Assembly (NCBI GenBank): GCA_001508005.1
Contig: LGEZ01000014.1
Coordinates: forward strand, 1-56,649
Reading direction: 5' to 3'
DNA length: 56,649 nucleotides
From: Clostridia bacterium 41_269
GTDB taxonomy: Bacteria; Bacillota; DTU086
This document shows, piece after piece, positions 1 through 7,093 of the stretch (positions within the stretch are counted from its first letter, which is position 1; each line of letters begins with the position of its first letter). The notes under the pieces were generated by a model that saw only the letters and a list, made by a program, of their open reading frames with translations, made no database searches and had not been told where the DNA came from. The translations under genes were made by a program, and so were the position numbers.

Positions 1-165
1 GTTATGGGCAAAACCGGACCGCCCCAAATTCGACGTCCTGTCTCAGTTGGGGCTGGCGCTCACATCCTATTCGCGCCTCCCGGTTTTGCTTTACGCTTCG
101 CTAAGAGCTGTTAACCAGTGCTCGTTAAGTCGTTTCGCAAACCGCAGCAGAGACTTACTAAGATT
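1..165 (+). repeat. Dispersed structured element, copy A (candidate ncRNA)
   Basis: This stretch matches 47422-47586 without gaps at about 88% identity (19 differences in 163 positions by hand count, 17 of them transitions). It can fold as a three-way junction: P1 pairs 6-17 with 80-91, P2 pairs 21-27 (GCCCCAA) with 47-53 (TTGGGGC), and P3 pairs 55-59 (GGCGC) with 73-77 (GCGCC). Differences between the copies that fall in the stems exchange Watson-Crick for G-U pairs. A Rho-independent terminator follows at 192-218. It may continue before the window. I do not recognise the family; strand is assigned from the downstream terminators. Confidence 0.6.
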
Positions 166-191
166 TACTTAAGAGGGTTTGTCAGCAAGTT

Positions 192-218
192 AAAAAGCCC
201 CATTATCGGGGCTTTTTT
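192..218 (+). terminator. Rho-independent terminator after repeat copy A
   Basis: The stem AAAAAGCCCC / GGGGCTTTTTT has a short loop (ATTATC) and ends in a T run. It closes whatever is transcribed through copy A and separates it from yabP. Confidence 0.85.
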
Positions 219-279
219 AGTTTGTTTAAGTTATAAATTCAAAACATTAAGCATAAGTTTTACAGAAGGGGGAAGGGCT

Positions 280-555
280 ATGGTTGAGAAGGAACACAGC
301 GTGCTGGTTGAACGCAGGGAAAAGCTTACCATAAAGGGCGGGGTCCTTAAGGTCCACAGCTTTGATGATAGTAAAATAATCCTTGAAACCAAGCTTGGTT
401 TTATGGAACTTTCGGGTGAGGATATTCATATTGAAGAGCTGAACCTTGAAGAGGGAGATCTGTCTGCAAAGGGTAGATTTGACGGACTAAAATACTTGGA
501 AGAAAGGAGCTTAAAGGAGAAAGGTAAGGGCATTTTAAGCAAAATTTTAAAATGA
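280..555 (+). CDS. yabP: Sporulation protein YabP
   Basis: This 91-residue protein of the YabP/YqfC family is a small spore-cortex-related protein, usually encoded next to YabQ in Firmicutes. The central part contains the family pattern of a short beta-rich domain (LTIKGGVLKVHSFDD, then ILETKLGFMELSGEDIHIEEL). I chose the ATG at 280 because it follows a purine-rich AGAAGGGGGAAGGG stretch. A longer reading from 118 would run back through the terminator at 192-218 and the repeat, so it is unlikely. yabQ begins 20 bases after the stop, so the two are probably cotranscribed. Confidence 0.88.
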   Translation: MVEKEHSVLVERREKLTIKGGVLKVHSFDDSKIILETKLGFMELSGEDIHIEELNLEEGDLSAKGRFDGLKYLEERSLKEKGKGILSKILK

Positions 556-574
556 GCCCCAGGAGTGTAATTAT

Positions 575-982
575 ATGATATCAGTGGGGGAGCAGTTTTT
601 TTATTTTTTTACGACCATAATAACGGGAGTTATGATAGGCATATTATTTGATATCTATAGAGAAGTGGGCCGTGTATTTAAGAATCACAGAACAAAAATC
701 CTGTACGATCTCTTTGATCTGCTTTTTTGGCTGGCTGCCGCAGGAGTATCCTTTATGTTCCTGCTTTTTTCCGGCTATGGAGAAGTTCGAGCTTATGGCT
801 TTTTGGGAATGGGGCTGGGGCTTTTTTTATATATGTCCCATTTGACAAAGTATGGAAAGAAGCTTATAAGGTTTATTCTTGCTATTCTGCTGAAAGTGCT
901 GTTTCTTTTGGGGGCTGTCCTTAGGATTCCATTTATTTTTATTCAAAAGATTCTTTTTTTCCCGCAGGCCTCCTTAGCTTAG
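575..982 (+). CDS. yabQ: Spore cortex biosynthesis protein YabQ
   Basis: The 135-residue integral membrane protein has four hydrophobic segments, roughly residues 8-25, 47-65, 72-88 and 104-127. YabQ is a sporulation membrane protein needed for cortex formation in Bacillus. The charged stretch DIYREVGRVFK between the first two membrane segments is typical of the family. The ATG at 575 follows AGGAGTG at a normal distance. It sits directly behind yabP, as in many spore formers. Confidence 0.85.
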   Translation: MISVGEQFFYFFTTIITGVMIGILFDIYREVGRVFKNHRTKILYDLFDLLFWLAAAGVSFMFLLFSGYGEVRAYGFLGMGLGLFLYMSHLTKYGKKLIRFILAILLKVLFLLGAVLRIPFIFIQKILFFPQASLA

Positions 983-1144
983 GAATAATTAAATTTTTAA
1001 ACCTGCTTTCAGGTCTGTTTAAAAAAGGTGATAAAAAATAGGTCTTATTGCCCATTTTTTAGCATTTGTAAAAATAACTGGATGAACAAAGGAGGATTTT
1101 TTTATTCGTTAAAGAAGAAGTAGTGTACAAAGAATGTACAAAAG

Positions 1145-1177
1145 TTATCCACAATTTGTGGATATATTGTGGATAAC
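1145..1177. promoter_or_regulatory. Cluster of three DnaA boxes
   Basis: TTATCCACA at 1145-1153 is a perfect DnaA box. TGTGGATAA at 1169-1177 is a perfect box on the other strand, and TGTGGATAT at 1158-1166 is a one-mismatch box. All three lie within 33 bases. The outer two form an 11-bp inverted repeat (1144-1154 with 1167-1177). The cluster ends 13 bases before the start of the next gene, so it lies in that gene's promoter or leader. Confidence 0.75.
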
Positions 1178-1189
1178 GGAGTGGGAATT

Positions 1190-1423
1190 GTGAATATAGA
1201 AATCCGGGGAGTGGAAAAGCTAAGCTTTAGAGAACGCCAGGTAGTAGCATTAAAGGAGATGGGCAAATCCAATGAAGAAGTGGCCAGGATATTAAATCTT
1301 AAACCCAGCACCGTTGCTACCTTATATAACCGTGCTCGGAGCAAAGGATACCAAGTGGTAATTGTCCTCCCGGGTGAAACCCTTGGAATTTTTGATAGTT
1401 TTGAGGGAGATGGAGGCGAATAG
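1190..1423 (+). CDS. Small HTH protein (sigma-70 region 4/LuxR-like)
   Basis: This 77-residue protein is little more than one helix-turn-helix. The segment LSFRERQVVALKEMGKSNEE, followed by VARILNLKPSTVATLYNRAR, matches the pattern of sigma region 4 or LuxR C-terminal DNA-binding domains (four helices, with a recognition helix around STVATLYNRAR). I chose GTG at 1190 because GGAG lies 6-9 bases upstream; the reading from TTG at 1169 lies inside the DnaA-box cluster. Its stop overlaps the ribosome binding region of divIC. The target is unknown. DnaA control is suggested by the upstream cluster but not shown. Confidence 0.7.
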   Translation: MNIEIRGVEKLSFRERQVVALKEMGKSNEEVARILNLKPSTVATLYNRARSKGYQVVIVLPGETLGIFDSFEGDGGE

Positions 1424-1425
1424 AG

Positions 1426-1794
1426 GTGGAAAGATCATCTTTCCACAGAATCCCCAAATGGGATCTATACGATTTTTCCGATCCCATAGAGGAAGTGGGG
1501 AGAAAAAAGAAGAGGAAGATAAAGCTTAAACCTAAAAAAATACTTATCCTAGCTGCTGTTGTATGTGTGCTGTTTAATGTGCTGCAGCTTCATTATACGA
1601 TTTGGAGCTTAAATAAACAGATTGAAGAAGGTATAGAAGTAAAAAAGGAACTTTTAGCTGAGCAGAAGAAACTTAAAGAAGAGATTGAGAAGGTAAAAAG
1701 TCCTGAATATGTGGAAAAATTGGCCAGGGAACAGCTTGGTTTGGTTAAACCCGGTGAAAGTTTGGTAATAACAAAAACCGAAAAAAATAATTAA
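1426..1794 (+). CDS. divIC: Septum formation initiator DivIC/FtsL family
   Basis: The 122-residue bitopic membrane protein has a basic cytoplasmic head (KKKRKIKLKPKK), one membrane segment at about residues 39-56 and an extracytoplasmic coiled coil (EEGIEVKKELLAEQKKLKEE). It ends with the DivIC-type tail SPEYVEKLAREQLGLVKPGE. DivIC acts in the divisome with FtsL and DivIB. The start is GTG at 1426, behind GGAGG. The gene is immediately downstream of the small HTH gene. The yabP-yabQ-x-divIC order agrees with the usual Firmicutes neighbourhood. Confidence 0.88.
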   Translation: MERSSFHRIPKWDLYDFSDPIEEVGRKKKRKIKLKPKKILILAAVVCVLFNVLQLHYTIWSLNKQIEEGIEVKKELLAEQKKLKEEIEKVKSPEYVEKLAREQLGLVKPGESLVITKTEKNN

Positions 1795-1815
1795 AAAAGA
1801 ATAAATAAAACAATT

Positions 1816-1866
1816 CTCCTTTTTAAGTTTATATAAACAGCTTTTTAAAAAAAGGAGTTTTTTTGT
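1816..1866 (+). terminator. Terminator after divIC
   Basis: The stem CTCCTTTTTAA / TTAAAAAAAGGAG has an 18-base loop and is followed by GTTTTTTT. It ends the yabP-to-divIC transcription unit before the separate promoter of the S1 gene. Confidence 0.7.
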
Positions 1867-1879
1867 TTTAACGAATCAA

Positions 1880-1909
1880 TTGACAATAAACCATGCTGTT
1901 TATTATAAT
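1880..1909 (+). promoter_or_regulatory. Consensus sigma-A promoter for the S1-domain gene
   Basis: TTGACA at 1880-1885 and TATAAT at 1904-1909 are both perfect hexamers with 18 bases between them. Transcription would begin near 1916, about 43 bases before the chosen ATG. Confidence 0.8.
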
Positions 1910-1958
1910 AGCTTTAGTTTTTAATAGTTTTTTACTATTTGGGAGGAATTATTTTAGT

Positions 1959-2354
1959 ATGTCATTGGCTGTAGGCAGTATAGTGGAAGGAGTAGTTACG
2001 GGGATTACTAAGTTTGGTGCATTTGTTGAGCTGCCGGGGGGAATAACAGGGCTTATTCACATCTCTGAAGTTGCTGACACCTATGTAAAGGATGTCAGCG
2101 ATTACCTAAAGATGCAGCAGCAGGTAAAGGCTAAGGTAATTAGAATTGGAGAAGACGGCAAAGTGGCTCTATCCATTAAACAGCTCAACAGCGACAATAA
2201 GAAAAATGAGGGAAGCAGGTCCAAACGCAAAAACAGTAATATGTCTTTCGAGGATAAGCTGGCAAAATTTTTAAAGGAGAGCGACGAGAAACAGCAAGCT
2301 TTAAGGCGCAATCAGGAATCCAGAAGGCGCAGTCGTACTCGAAGGGCGTATTAA
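1959..2354 (+). CDS. yabR: S1 RNA-binding domain protein (YabR type)
   Basis: The 131-residue protein consists of one S1/OB-fold RNA-binding domain (about residues 1-72: VGSIVEGVVTGITKFGAFVE, then GLIHISEVADTYVKDV and KVIRIGEDGKVALSIKQL). A highly charged, probably disordered tail follows, ending in an Arg/Ser-rich stretch. YabR-like proteins are ribosome- or RNA-associated. The ATG at 1959 follows GGGAGGAATT. An upstream in-frame start at 1893 would lie inside the promoter, so I discarded it. Confidence 0.85.
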   Translation: MSLAVGSIVEGVVTGITKFGAFVELPGGITGLIHISEVADTYVKDVSDYLKMQQQVKAKVIRIGEDGKVALSIKQLNSDNKKNEGSRSKRKNSNMSFEDKLAKFLKESDEKQQALRRNQESRRRSRTRRAY

Positions 2355-2358
2355 AAAG

Positions 2359-2390
2359 CATCCTCACAGCGAGGATGTTTTTTTATTTTT
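2359..2390. terminator. Terminator between the S1 gene and the L,D-transpeptidase
   Basis: The stem CATCCTC / GAGGATG has a 5-base loop and is followed by a long T run. The genes converge here, so it may serve mainly the + strand. Confidence 0.8.
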
Positions 2391-3315
2391 AATTTATATC
2401 AATCCCAAGGGCTTTATAAGTTGGTTCATCTACAACTCCTGTGCATTCAAGACCGTTTTTTGCCTGGAACAAATTTAATGCAAGCTGTGTTAAGGCACCG
2501 AAGCGCCCGTCTGCAAACCCCATGAGATAACCCTTTTCTTTTAAGTGCAGCTGTACTTGGACCACATCGGGACCCACTGCACCCCTCTTCATTTCTTTGC
2601 GAAAACCTTTTCCTGGCGGCATAATAGGTTCCCCTACAATTTTTACTGGGGTTCCTAAAGAGATCCATGGATAAATGGTTTCCACATGTTCATTGAACAT
2701 TCGTATACATCCGTGAGAAGCTGCGGTTCCGATGGAGTATGGTTTGTTGGTCCCGTGGATGCCGTATATTCCCCACGGCACATTAAGCCCCATCCATCGG
2801 GTTCCAAAACCTCCCCCCCAATTGCCCCCTTTATGAATTATTTTCCATTCTCCCACAGGGGTGGGGGTGCTGCTTTTACCTACGGCACATGGGAAAGTTT
2901 TAAAAGGCTTTCCATCGCTTAAAATGGTCAGTGTTTTCTTATTGGTATTGATTAAAATGCTTACCTTTCCCGGAGGCTTATTTGCAGAAGTGTTTTCTGC
3001 GGATACCGGAGGGGCTTCTTCTCCTTTGGCTAGGGCATCCCACGTTTCGGCATCCACCCTGCCGTTAGGAGTAAGATAAGCTTTTTTCTGAAATTCTTTA
3101 ACTGCTTCATAGGTTTTAGGGTCGAAAACCCCATCGATTTTTCCATTGTAAAATCCCAGTATTTTTAAGCGCTGCTGAAGTTCAGCAACATCGCTTCCTG
3201 TAATGTTTGGCTGTTTTAAATAAAGGATGCGATTTTCATTGATACAGCTGCAGTAAGGCTTTATTTCTGCATAGAAGGATTGGGTGGAGATAAAAAATAC
3301 ATATGAAAATGTCAA
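2389..3315 (-). CDS. L,D-transpeptidase (YkuD) with two peptidoglycan-binding domains
   Basis: This predicted cell-wall enzyme makes 3-3 cross-links or attaches proteins. Order of domains: PG_binding_1 near the N-terminus (DVAELQQRLKILGFYNGKID), a central YkuD domain with the catalytic HGT...SHGCIRM signature, and a second PG_binding_1 at the C-terminus (DVVQVQLHLKEKGYLMGFAD). The open frame has only a weak TTG start at 3315. Upstream, in another frame, an ATG at 3364 with a GGAAAAG site opens a signal peptide; removing one A from the nine-A run at 3314-3322 joins the two and gives a normal hydrophobic leader ending near SFYA. The real gene therefore probably spans 2389-3364 with a one-base slip. 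Confidence 0.85.
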   Translation of the reverse strand: MTFSYVFFISTQSFYAEIKPYCSCINENRILYLKQPNITGSDVAELQQRLKILGFYNGKIDGVFDPKTYEAVKEFQKKAYLTPNGRVDAETWDALAKGEEAPPVSAENTSANKPPGKVSILINTNKKTLTILSDGKPFKTFPCAVGKSSTPTPVGEWKIIHKGGNWGGGFGTRWMGLNVPWGIYGIHGTNKPYSIGTAASHGCIRMFNEHVETIYPWISLGTPVKIVGEPIMPPGKGFRKEMKRGAVGPDVVQVQLHLKEKGYLMGFADGRFGALTQLALNLFQAKNGLECTGVVDEPTYKALGIDIN

Positions 3316-3538
3316 AAAAAAATGTTATGAATAGTATTTTGCGGTTCAATTTTATTGGCCCCATTCTTTTCTTTTCCTGATTTTTTGAAATTTTTTGCCC
3401 AGTTTTTATGTTGCCAGGTTGGGAGGCTGCTTATTCCCGATTTTTTATGAAAAAGTAAAGGTTAAAATTTCCACAATATTAAAGTATGTTTTGGTGCAAA
3501 ATTTTTAGAGAAAGTTTTTTGAAAAATTGGAGGATACG

Positions 3539-3979
3539 ATGAGTGAAACATTGCTTGCTGTGATTTTAGCTGTTGTTTCTGGTATTTCAATGGCTGTGCA
3601 GGGTTCTTTAAATTCAGTTTTGGGAAAATATGTAGGAAAAGTTGAAGCAACACTTTTTGTGCACATAATAGGATCCATAGCTATAGGAGCAGTACTGCTT
3701 TTAGGTTTTGGGAAAGGAAATTTGGGAAATTTTGTCAATGCTCCTTGGTATTCTTTTCTTGGTGGTTTAATAAGCATTTTAATAATTTACGGAGTAATTT
3801 CCAGTATTCCTAAAGTTGGAGTTGCCCTTGCTACCACAGCTATAATTATTGGTCAGGTTTCTACAGCTCTTTTAATCGATCATTTTGGGCTTTTCGGTTT
3901 AGAAAAAATTTCCTTTACATGGATGAAGCTTGTGGGATTGATACTCCTTGCAGCGGGGGCAAGGTTGATGCTGGGGTGA
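3539..3979 (+). CDS. DMT-superfamily transporter, DUF606/YdcZ type
   Basis: The 146-residue protein is almost entirely hydrophobic, with about five membrane segments. The start is characteristic of the YdcZ half-size family (LAVILAVVSGISMAVQGSLN). Such proteins act as dimers or pairs of half-transporters; the substrate is unknown. I chose ATG 3539 because GGAGG lies five bases upstream; the TTG at 3527 overlaps that site. It is divergent from the L,D-transpeptidase and stands alone before the tRNA cluster. Confidence 0.75.
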   Translation: MSETLLAVILAVVSGISMAVQGSLNSVLGKYVGKVEATLFVHIIGSIAIGAVLLLGFGKGNLGNFVNAPWYSFLGGLISILIIYGVISSIPKVGVALATTAIIIGQVSTALLIDHFGLFGLEKISFTWMKLVGLILLAAGARLMLG

Positions 3980-4001
3980 TATATAAAGTTATAATCACCC
4001 C

Positions 4002-4029
4002 TTGACATTTAAGCTTTAATTCGTATAAT
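4002..4029 (+). promoter_or_regulatory. Consensus promoter of the tRNA operon
   Basis: TTGACA at 4002-4007 and TATAAT at 4024-4029 are perfect hexamers with a 16-base spacer. They lie about 45 bases before the first tRNA, as expected for a strong stable-RNA promoter. Confidence 0.85.
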
Positions 4030-4073
4030 GTATATTGCGTATGTAGTGAAGAGAATATTTTTGGGGTTTCTGT

Positions 4074-4149
4074 TGCGGGGTGGAGCAGCTGGAAGCTCGT
4101 CGGGCTCATAACCCGGAGGTCGTTGGTTCGAATCCAACCCCCGCAACCA
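4074..4149 (+). tRNA. Initiator tRNA-fMet (CAT)
   Basis: A full cloverleaf of 76 bases includes encoded CCA. The anticodon loop CTCATAA is flanked by GGG and CCC, the three G-C pairs typical of initiator tRNA. The acceptor is TGCGGGG / CCCCGCA, so positions 1 and 72 can form a weak U-A pair rather than the C-A mismatch of E. coli initiator tRNA. Confidence 0.93.
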
Positions 4150-4155
4150 TTATGT

Positions 4156-4232
4156 GGCGGTGTAGCTCAGGTGGTTAGAGCATACGGTTCATACCCGTAG
4201 TGTCGTAGGTTCGAGTCCTACCACCGCTACCA
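4156..4232 (+). tRNA. Elongator tRNA-Met (CAT)
   Basis: This is a 77-base cloverleaf with encoded CCA. The anticodon stem-loop TACGG-TTCATAC-CCGTA and the start GGCGGTGTAGCTCAG match elongator tRNA-Met of Firmicutes. The acceptor GGCGGTG / CACCGCT closes with a G-U pair. A tRNA-Ile2 (CAT with lysidine) is less likely from the acceptor and anticodon stem. Confidence 0.9.
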
Positions 4233-4237
4233 CTTTC

Positions 4238-4312
4238 GGCCCGTTGGTCAAGTGGTTAAGACACCGGCCTTTCACGCCGGTAACAGGGGTTCGAATCCCC
4301 TACGGGTCACCA
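4238..4312 (+). tRNA. tRNA-Glu (TTC)
   Basis: This is a 75-base cloverleaf with encoded CCA. The anticodon stem-loop is CCGGC-CTTTCAC-GCCGG and the acceptor GGCCCGT / ACGGGTC. It is the last tRNA of the three-gene operon and is followed at once by a terminator. Confidence 0.93.
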
Positions 4313-4317
4313 TTATA

Positions 4318-4352
4318 GGGCTCTGTTCTTAAAAACAGAGCCCTAATTTTTT
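4318..4352 (+). terminator. Terminator of the tRNA operon
   Basis: The stem GGGCTCTGTT / AACAGAGCCC has a short loop and is followed by TAATTTTTTG. Confidence 0.9.
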
Positions 4353-4456
4353 GTTTCCAACTTAAAAAAATTTTTATTAAGTTTAACTTTTTACTTTAGG
4401 GGTTTTTGTTTTAGTTGCAAAGGAAAGCTTAAAAAGGCTTTATCCAATTTTTTCTT

Positions 4457-4523
4457 TTGTCGAAAAAAACCATGCCCTACTCCCCTGAACCTGACAAATT
4501 ATATTGGGTCTCTGTACTATAAT
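4457..4523 (+). promoter_or_regulatory. Spo0A-controlled promoter of spoIIE
   Basis: TTGTCGAA at 4457-4464 contains the 0A-box core TGTCGAA. Downstream, CTGACA at 4491-4496 and TATAAT at 4518-4523 are separated by 21 bases, too far for ordinary sigma-A use. The B. subtilis spoIIE and spoIIG promoters have the same peculiarity and need Spo0A~P. CTGACAAA also reads as a second, reverse 0A-like box overlapping the -35. Confidence 0.7.
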
Positions 4524-4548
4524 TGGGTAATCAAAAGGGGGTAGGTGC

Positions 4549-6972
4549 ATGAAAATGTACAACGGCATTGACATTTATCCTTACAACAAGAAATATTCCC
4601 TTAAAAAAAGCCGAAGGGCTTTTGAAGGTATTTGGAAAAAATTTATGGACATTTTAGCCCGAGAGGCTGACATTGAGGGAATTCTGCTGATTTTTATGGG
4701 CTTTTTCCTTTCTCGAGCTTCAATTCTTCATGAACTTTTTCCCTTTGGACCGGCATTTTTTACTGCCGCGTCCTTTCATCGAAGGGGTCTTATTCTGCCT
4801 TTTATTATTTCCTCATCTTTGGGTTGCATTTCTGTTTTATCGGGACTGCAGCTCTGGCAGCTTACCACCGTCCTCTTTGTACTTTTTATCCTTTTTCACT
4901 GGGTAGATTATTGGAATTTCTGGGGTATATATACTCTTCCTGTGGTAGTATTTTTGGTTACTGCTGTTGTTAAAAGTCAGTTTCTTTTATTAAATGGGGG
5001 TTTTTATCTTGATGGACTGCTGTTGGCGGTGTTTGAAGGGCTTTTTGCTGCGGGCTTAACCCATGCCTATTATGGAGCTTTATCTTCCATCAGAAGGGTA
5101 TTAAAAGAAAAGTCTTATTTATCTGGAGAAGAAATGGTCTGCACCATGATTCTTGCAGCATCCCTTCTGGGAAGTTTTGAGGAATTTAAACTGGGTACTT
5201 TGGATGCAGCAGGGATTATGGGGGGCTTTATGGTTTTATGCGCAGGCTTAATAGGAGGAATCGGCTTAGGAGTAGTCTCGGGAGTAATAACAGGGTTGGT
5301 TCCCATTCTTACCGCAGCTGCGTCTCCCAGCGTGGTGGGCCTGTATGCTTTTTCTGGGCTGGCAGCAGGTCTCTTAAGATACTGGGGTAAATTGGGTGCT
5401 GCTGCAGGATTTATTTTTGCGCATTTTATTCTTCTTATGTACTTTGTGGGCGAGAGCACCATTTCATCTTTGCTGTGGGAAATGGTAATTGCAGTGCTGC
5501 TCTTTCTTATTGTTCCCAGAAGTTGGATGGAGAGCATAAAAGAAGTGGTGCCCCACAGCAGCGGTTATGAAAGAAATGCCGTTAAAACCGAAATGTTTCT
5601 TCAAAAATTAAGGGATTTGGGGCAGATCTTTCATGAATTGGGCAGAGCCTTTGAAAGAGCCGATTTTGAAGAGCTTTCAAAGGACAGCTGCAGTGAAAAT
5701 GCACAGTTGATGCTTAAAATTATTGCATCCAATGTCTGTCAGGGTTGTACGCTGTATAAAACCTGCTGGGAGCGTGATATTTATAAAACCTATGGGGAAA
5801 TTCTAAGGATCTTCTCAGTTTTTGAAGAAGAAGGAAAGTTAGACAGCTATAGAGGATTCCTTTCCCGCAGGTGTGGAAGGTTTACAGAGTTAAAAGCCAC
5901 TGTGAGCTGTATTCTTGAAGTATGCCGGGTAAACAGCTACTGGCGTAAGAAGCTTAAAGAAAGCAGGGGGCTTGTGGCTTCTCAGCTTTACGGTGTTTCT
6001 AAAATTATCAGCGCTTTGATTTCCCAGGCAGAAATTAATAATAAAAGGGAAGAGAATATAGAAAGCCATCTTATAAAAACCTTTGCAAGAAGCGGAATAG
6101 AAGTAAAAGATGCTGCGGTTTACAGGCTTCCCAGAGGATTTAAATGTGAGCTCATCAAAGAATCCTGCCGGGGAAGTATGGAATGCACCGGGCATCTGCT
6201 GCTGATGTGTGAAGAGGCTCTGGGATGCAGGCTTTCTCCTGTCCGCAGAGACTGTGCCTTAAAAGACAACCATGGAGACTGTGAAGTTGTTTTTGCTCCT
6301 AAAAAACAGTATGATGTGGAGCTGGGTATGGCCCAGGAGGCTAAAGGGGGAAGTATTGTATCAGGGGACAGTATTGACTGCGTTCATTTGGACAACGGTA
6401 AGGTAGCGCTGATTTTGAGCGACGGAATGGGTTCGGGGGCAAGGGCAGGGCAGGAAAGCGGTGCCACTGTTGCCCTGCTTAAGAGGCTTTTGGAAACGGG
6501 ATTTGATCAGGAGCTTGCGTTAAAAACGGTTAATGCTGCCCTCGCTCTGCGCTCTCCAGAGGAAGCCTTTTCCACCGTGGATTTGGCTACGATTGATTTA
6601 TATTCGGGGCAGGCTGATTTCTTAAAGATAGCAGCCGCTCCTACTTTGATAAAAAGAAGAAACGGTGTGGAAATTATCACATCAAGCTCCCTGCCCATTG
6701 GAATTTTAGATACCGTTGATTTTGATCTTAAGAGTTTAAGTTTGGAGCCCGGTGATATTGTGGTAATGATTTCTGATGGCTTTTTGGAAGTAAATAAAAA
6801 GTCTTTGAAGAAAGAATCCTGGCTGGTCAAGGAGCTGAAAAAGTTAAATACAGCTGAACCTAAGAGTGTGGCAGATGCCCTTCTGGCTAAAGCAAAGGAA
6901 ATGGCAGATGGGAGCTTACCAGACGATGCAGCAGTTGTGGCTGTTCGTCTGATTCCCCAATACCGTGATTAG
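4549..6972 (+). CDS. spoIIE: Stage II sporulation protein E (PP2C phosphatase)
   Basis: SpoIIE dephosphorylates SpoIIAA-P in the forespore, which releases sigma-F, and interacts with FtsZ at the polar septum. The 807-residue length is normal. About ten membrane segments fill residues ~45-320, then a central region with clustered Cys (VCQGCTLYKTCW), then a PP2C domain. Its metal and active-site motifs are visible: LILSDGMGSG near residue 623, MISDGFLE near 740 and PDDAAVVAV near 790. ATG 4549 follows AAAAGGGGGTAGG; a second ATG lies at 4555. The promoter region carries a Spo0A box. Confidence 0.95.
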   Translation: MKMYNGIDIYPYNKKYSLKKSRRAFEGIWKKFMDILAREADIEGILLIFMGFFLSRASILHELFPFGPAFFTAASFHRRGLILPFIISSSLGCISVLSGLQLWQLTTVLFVLFILFHWVDYWNFWGIYTLPVVVFLVTAVVKSQFLLLNGGFYLDGLLLAVFEGLFAAGLTHAYYGALSSIRRVLKEKSYLSGEEMVCTMILAASLLGSFEEFKLGTLDAAGIMGGFMVLCAGLIGGIGLGVVSGVITGLVPILTAAASPSVVGLYAFSGLAAGLLRYWGKLGAAAGFIFAHFILLMYFVGESTISSLLWEMVIAVLLFLIVPRSWMESIKEVVPHSSGYERNAVKTEMFLQKLRDLGQIFHELGRAFERADFEELSKDSCSENAQLMLKIIASNVCQGCTLYKTCWERDIYKTYGEILRIFSVFEEEGKLDSYRGFLSRRCGRFTELKATVSCILEVCRVNSYWRKKLKESRGLVASQLYGVSKIISALISQAEINNKREENIESHLIKTFARSGIEVKDAAVYRLPRGFKCELIKESCRGSMECTGHLLLMCEEALGCRLSPVRRDCALKDNHGDCEVVFAPKKQYDVELGMAQEAKGGSIVSGDSIDCVHLDNGKVALILSDGMGSGARAGQESGATVALLKRLLETGFDQELALKTVNAALALRSPEEAFSTVDLATIDLYSGQADFLKIAAAPTLIKRRNGVEIITSSSLPIGILDTVDFDLKSLSLEPGDIVVMISDGFLEVNKKSLKKESWLVKELKKLNTAEPKSVADALLAKAKEMADGSLPDDAAVVAVRLIPQYRD

Positions 6973-6988
6973 CTTTTTTAACACTTTT

Positions 6989-7008
6989 GGGCCTTAAGGC
7001 CCTTTTTT
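6989..7008 (+). terminator. Terminator after spoIIE
   Basis: GGGCC-TTAA-GGCCC is followed by six T residues. Confidence 0.85.
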
Positions 7009-7093
7009 GCTGTATAATGATTTTAGACGCGGGATAAAACTATAATGCTTTTCCCACAGCCGAAGCCTTTAACACGGCTCTGATTTCAGGCAG

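Noticed and set aside
118-279. N-terminal extension of yabP
   Set aside because: It runs through the structured repeat and a strong terminator; ATG 280 has its own purine-rich site.
4156-4232. CAT-anticodon tRNA as tRNA-Ile2 (substrate of TilS)
   Set aside because: Acceptor and anticodon stem fit elongator tRNA-Met.
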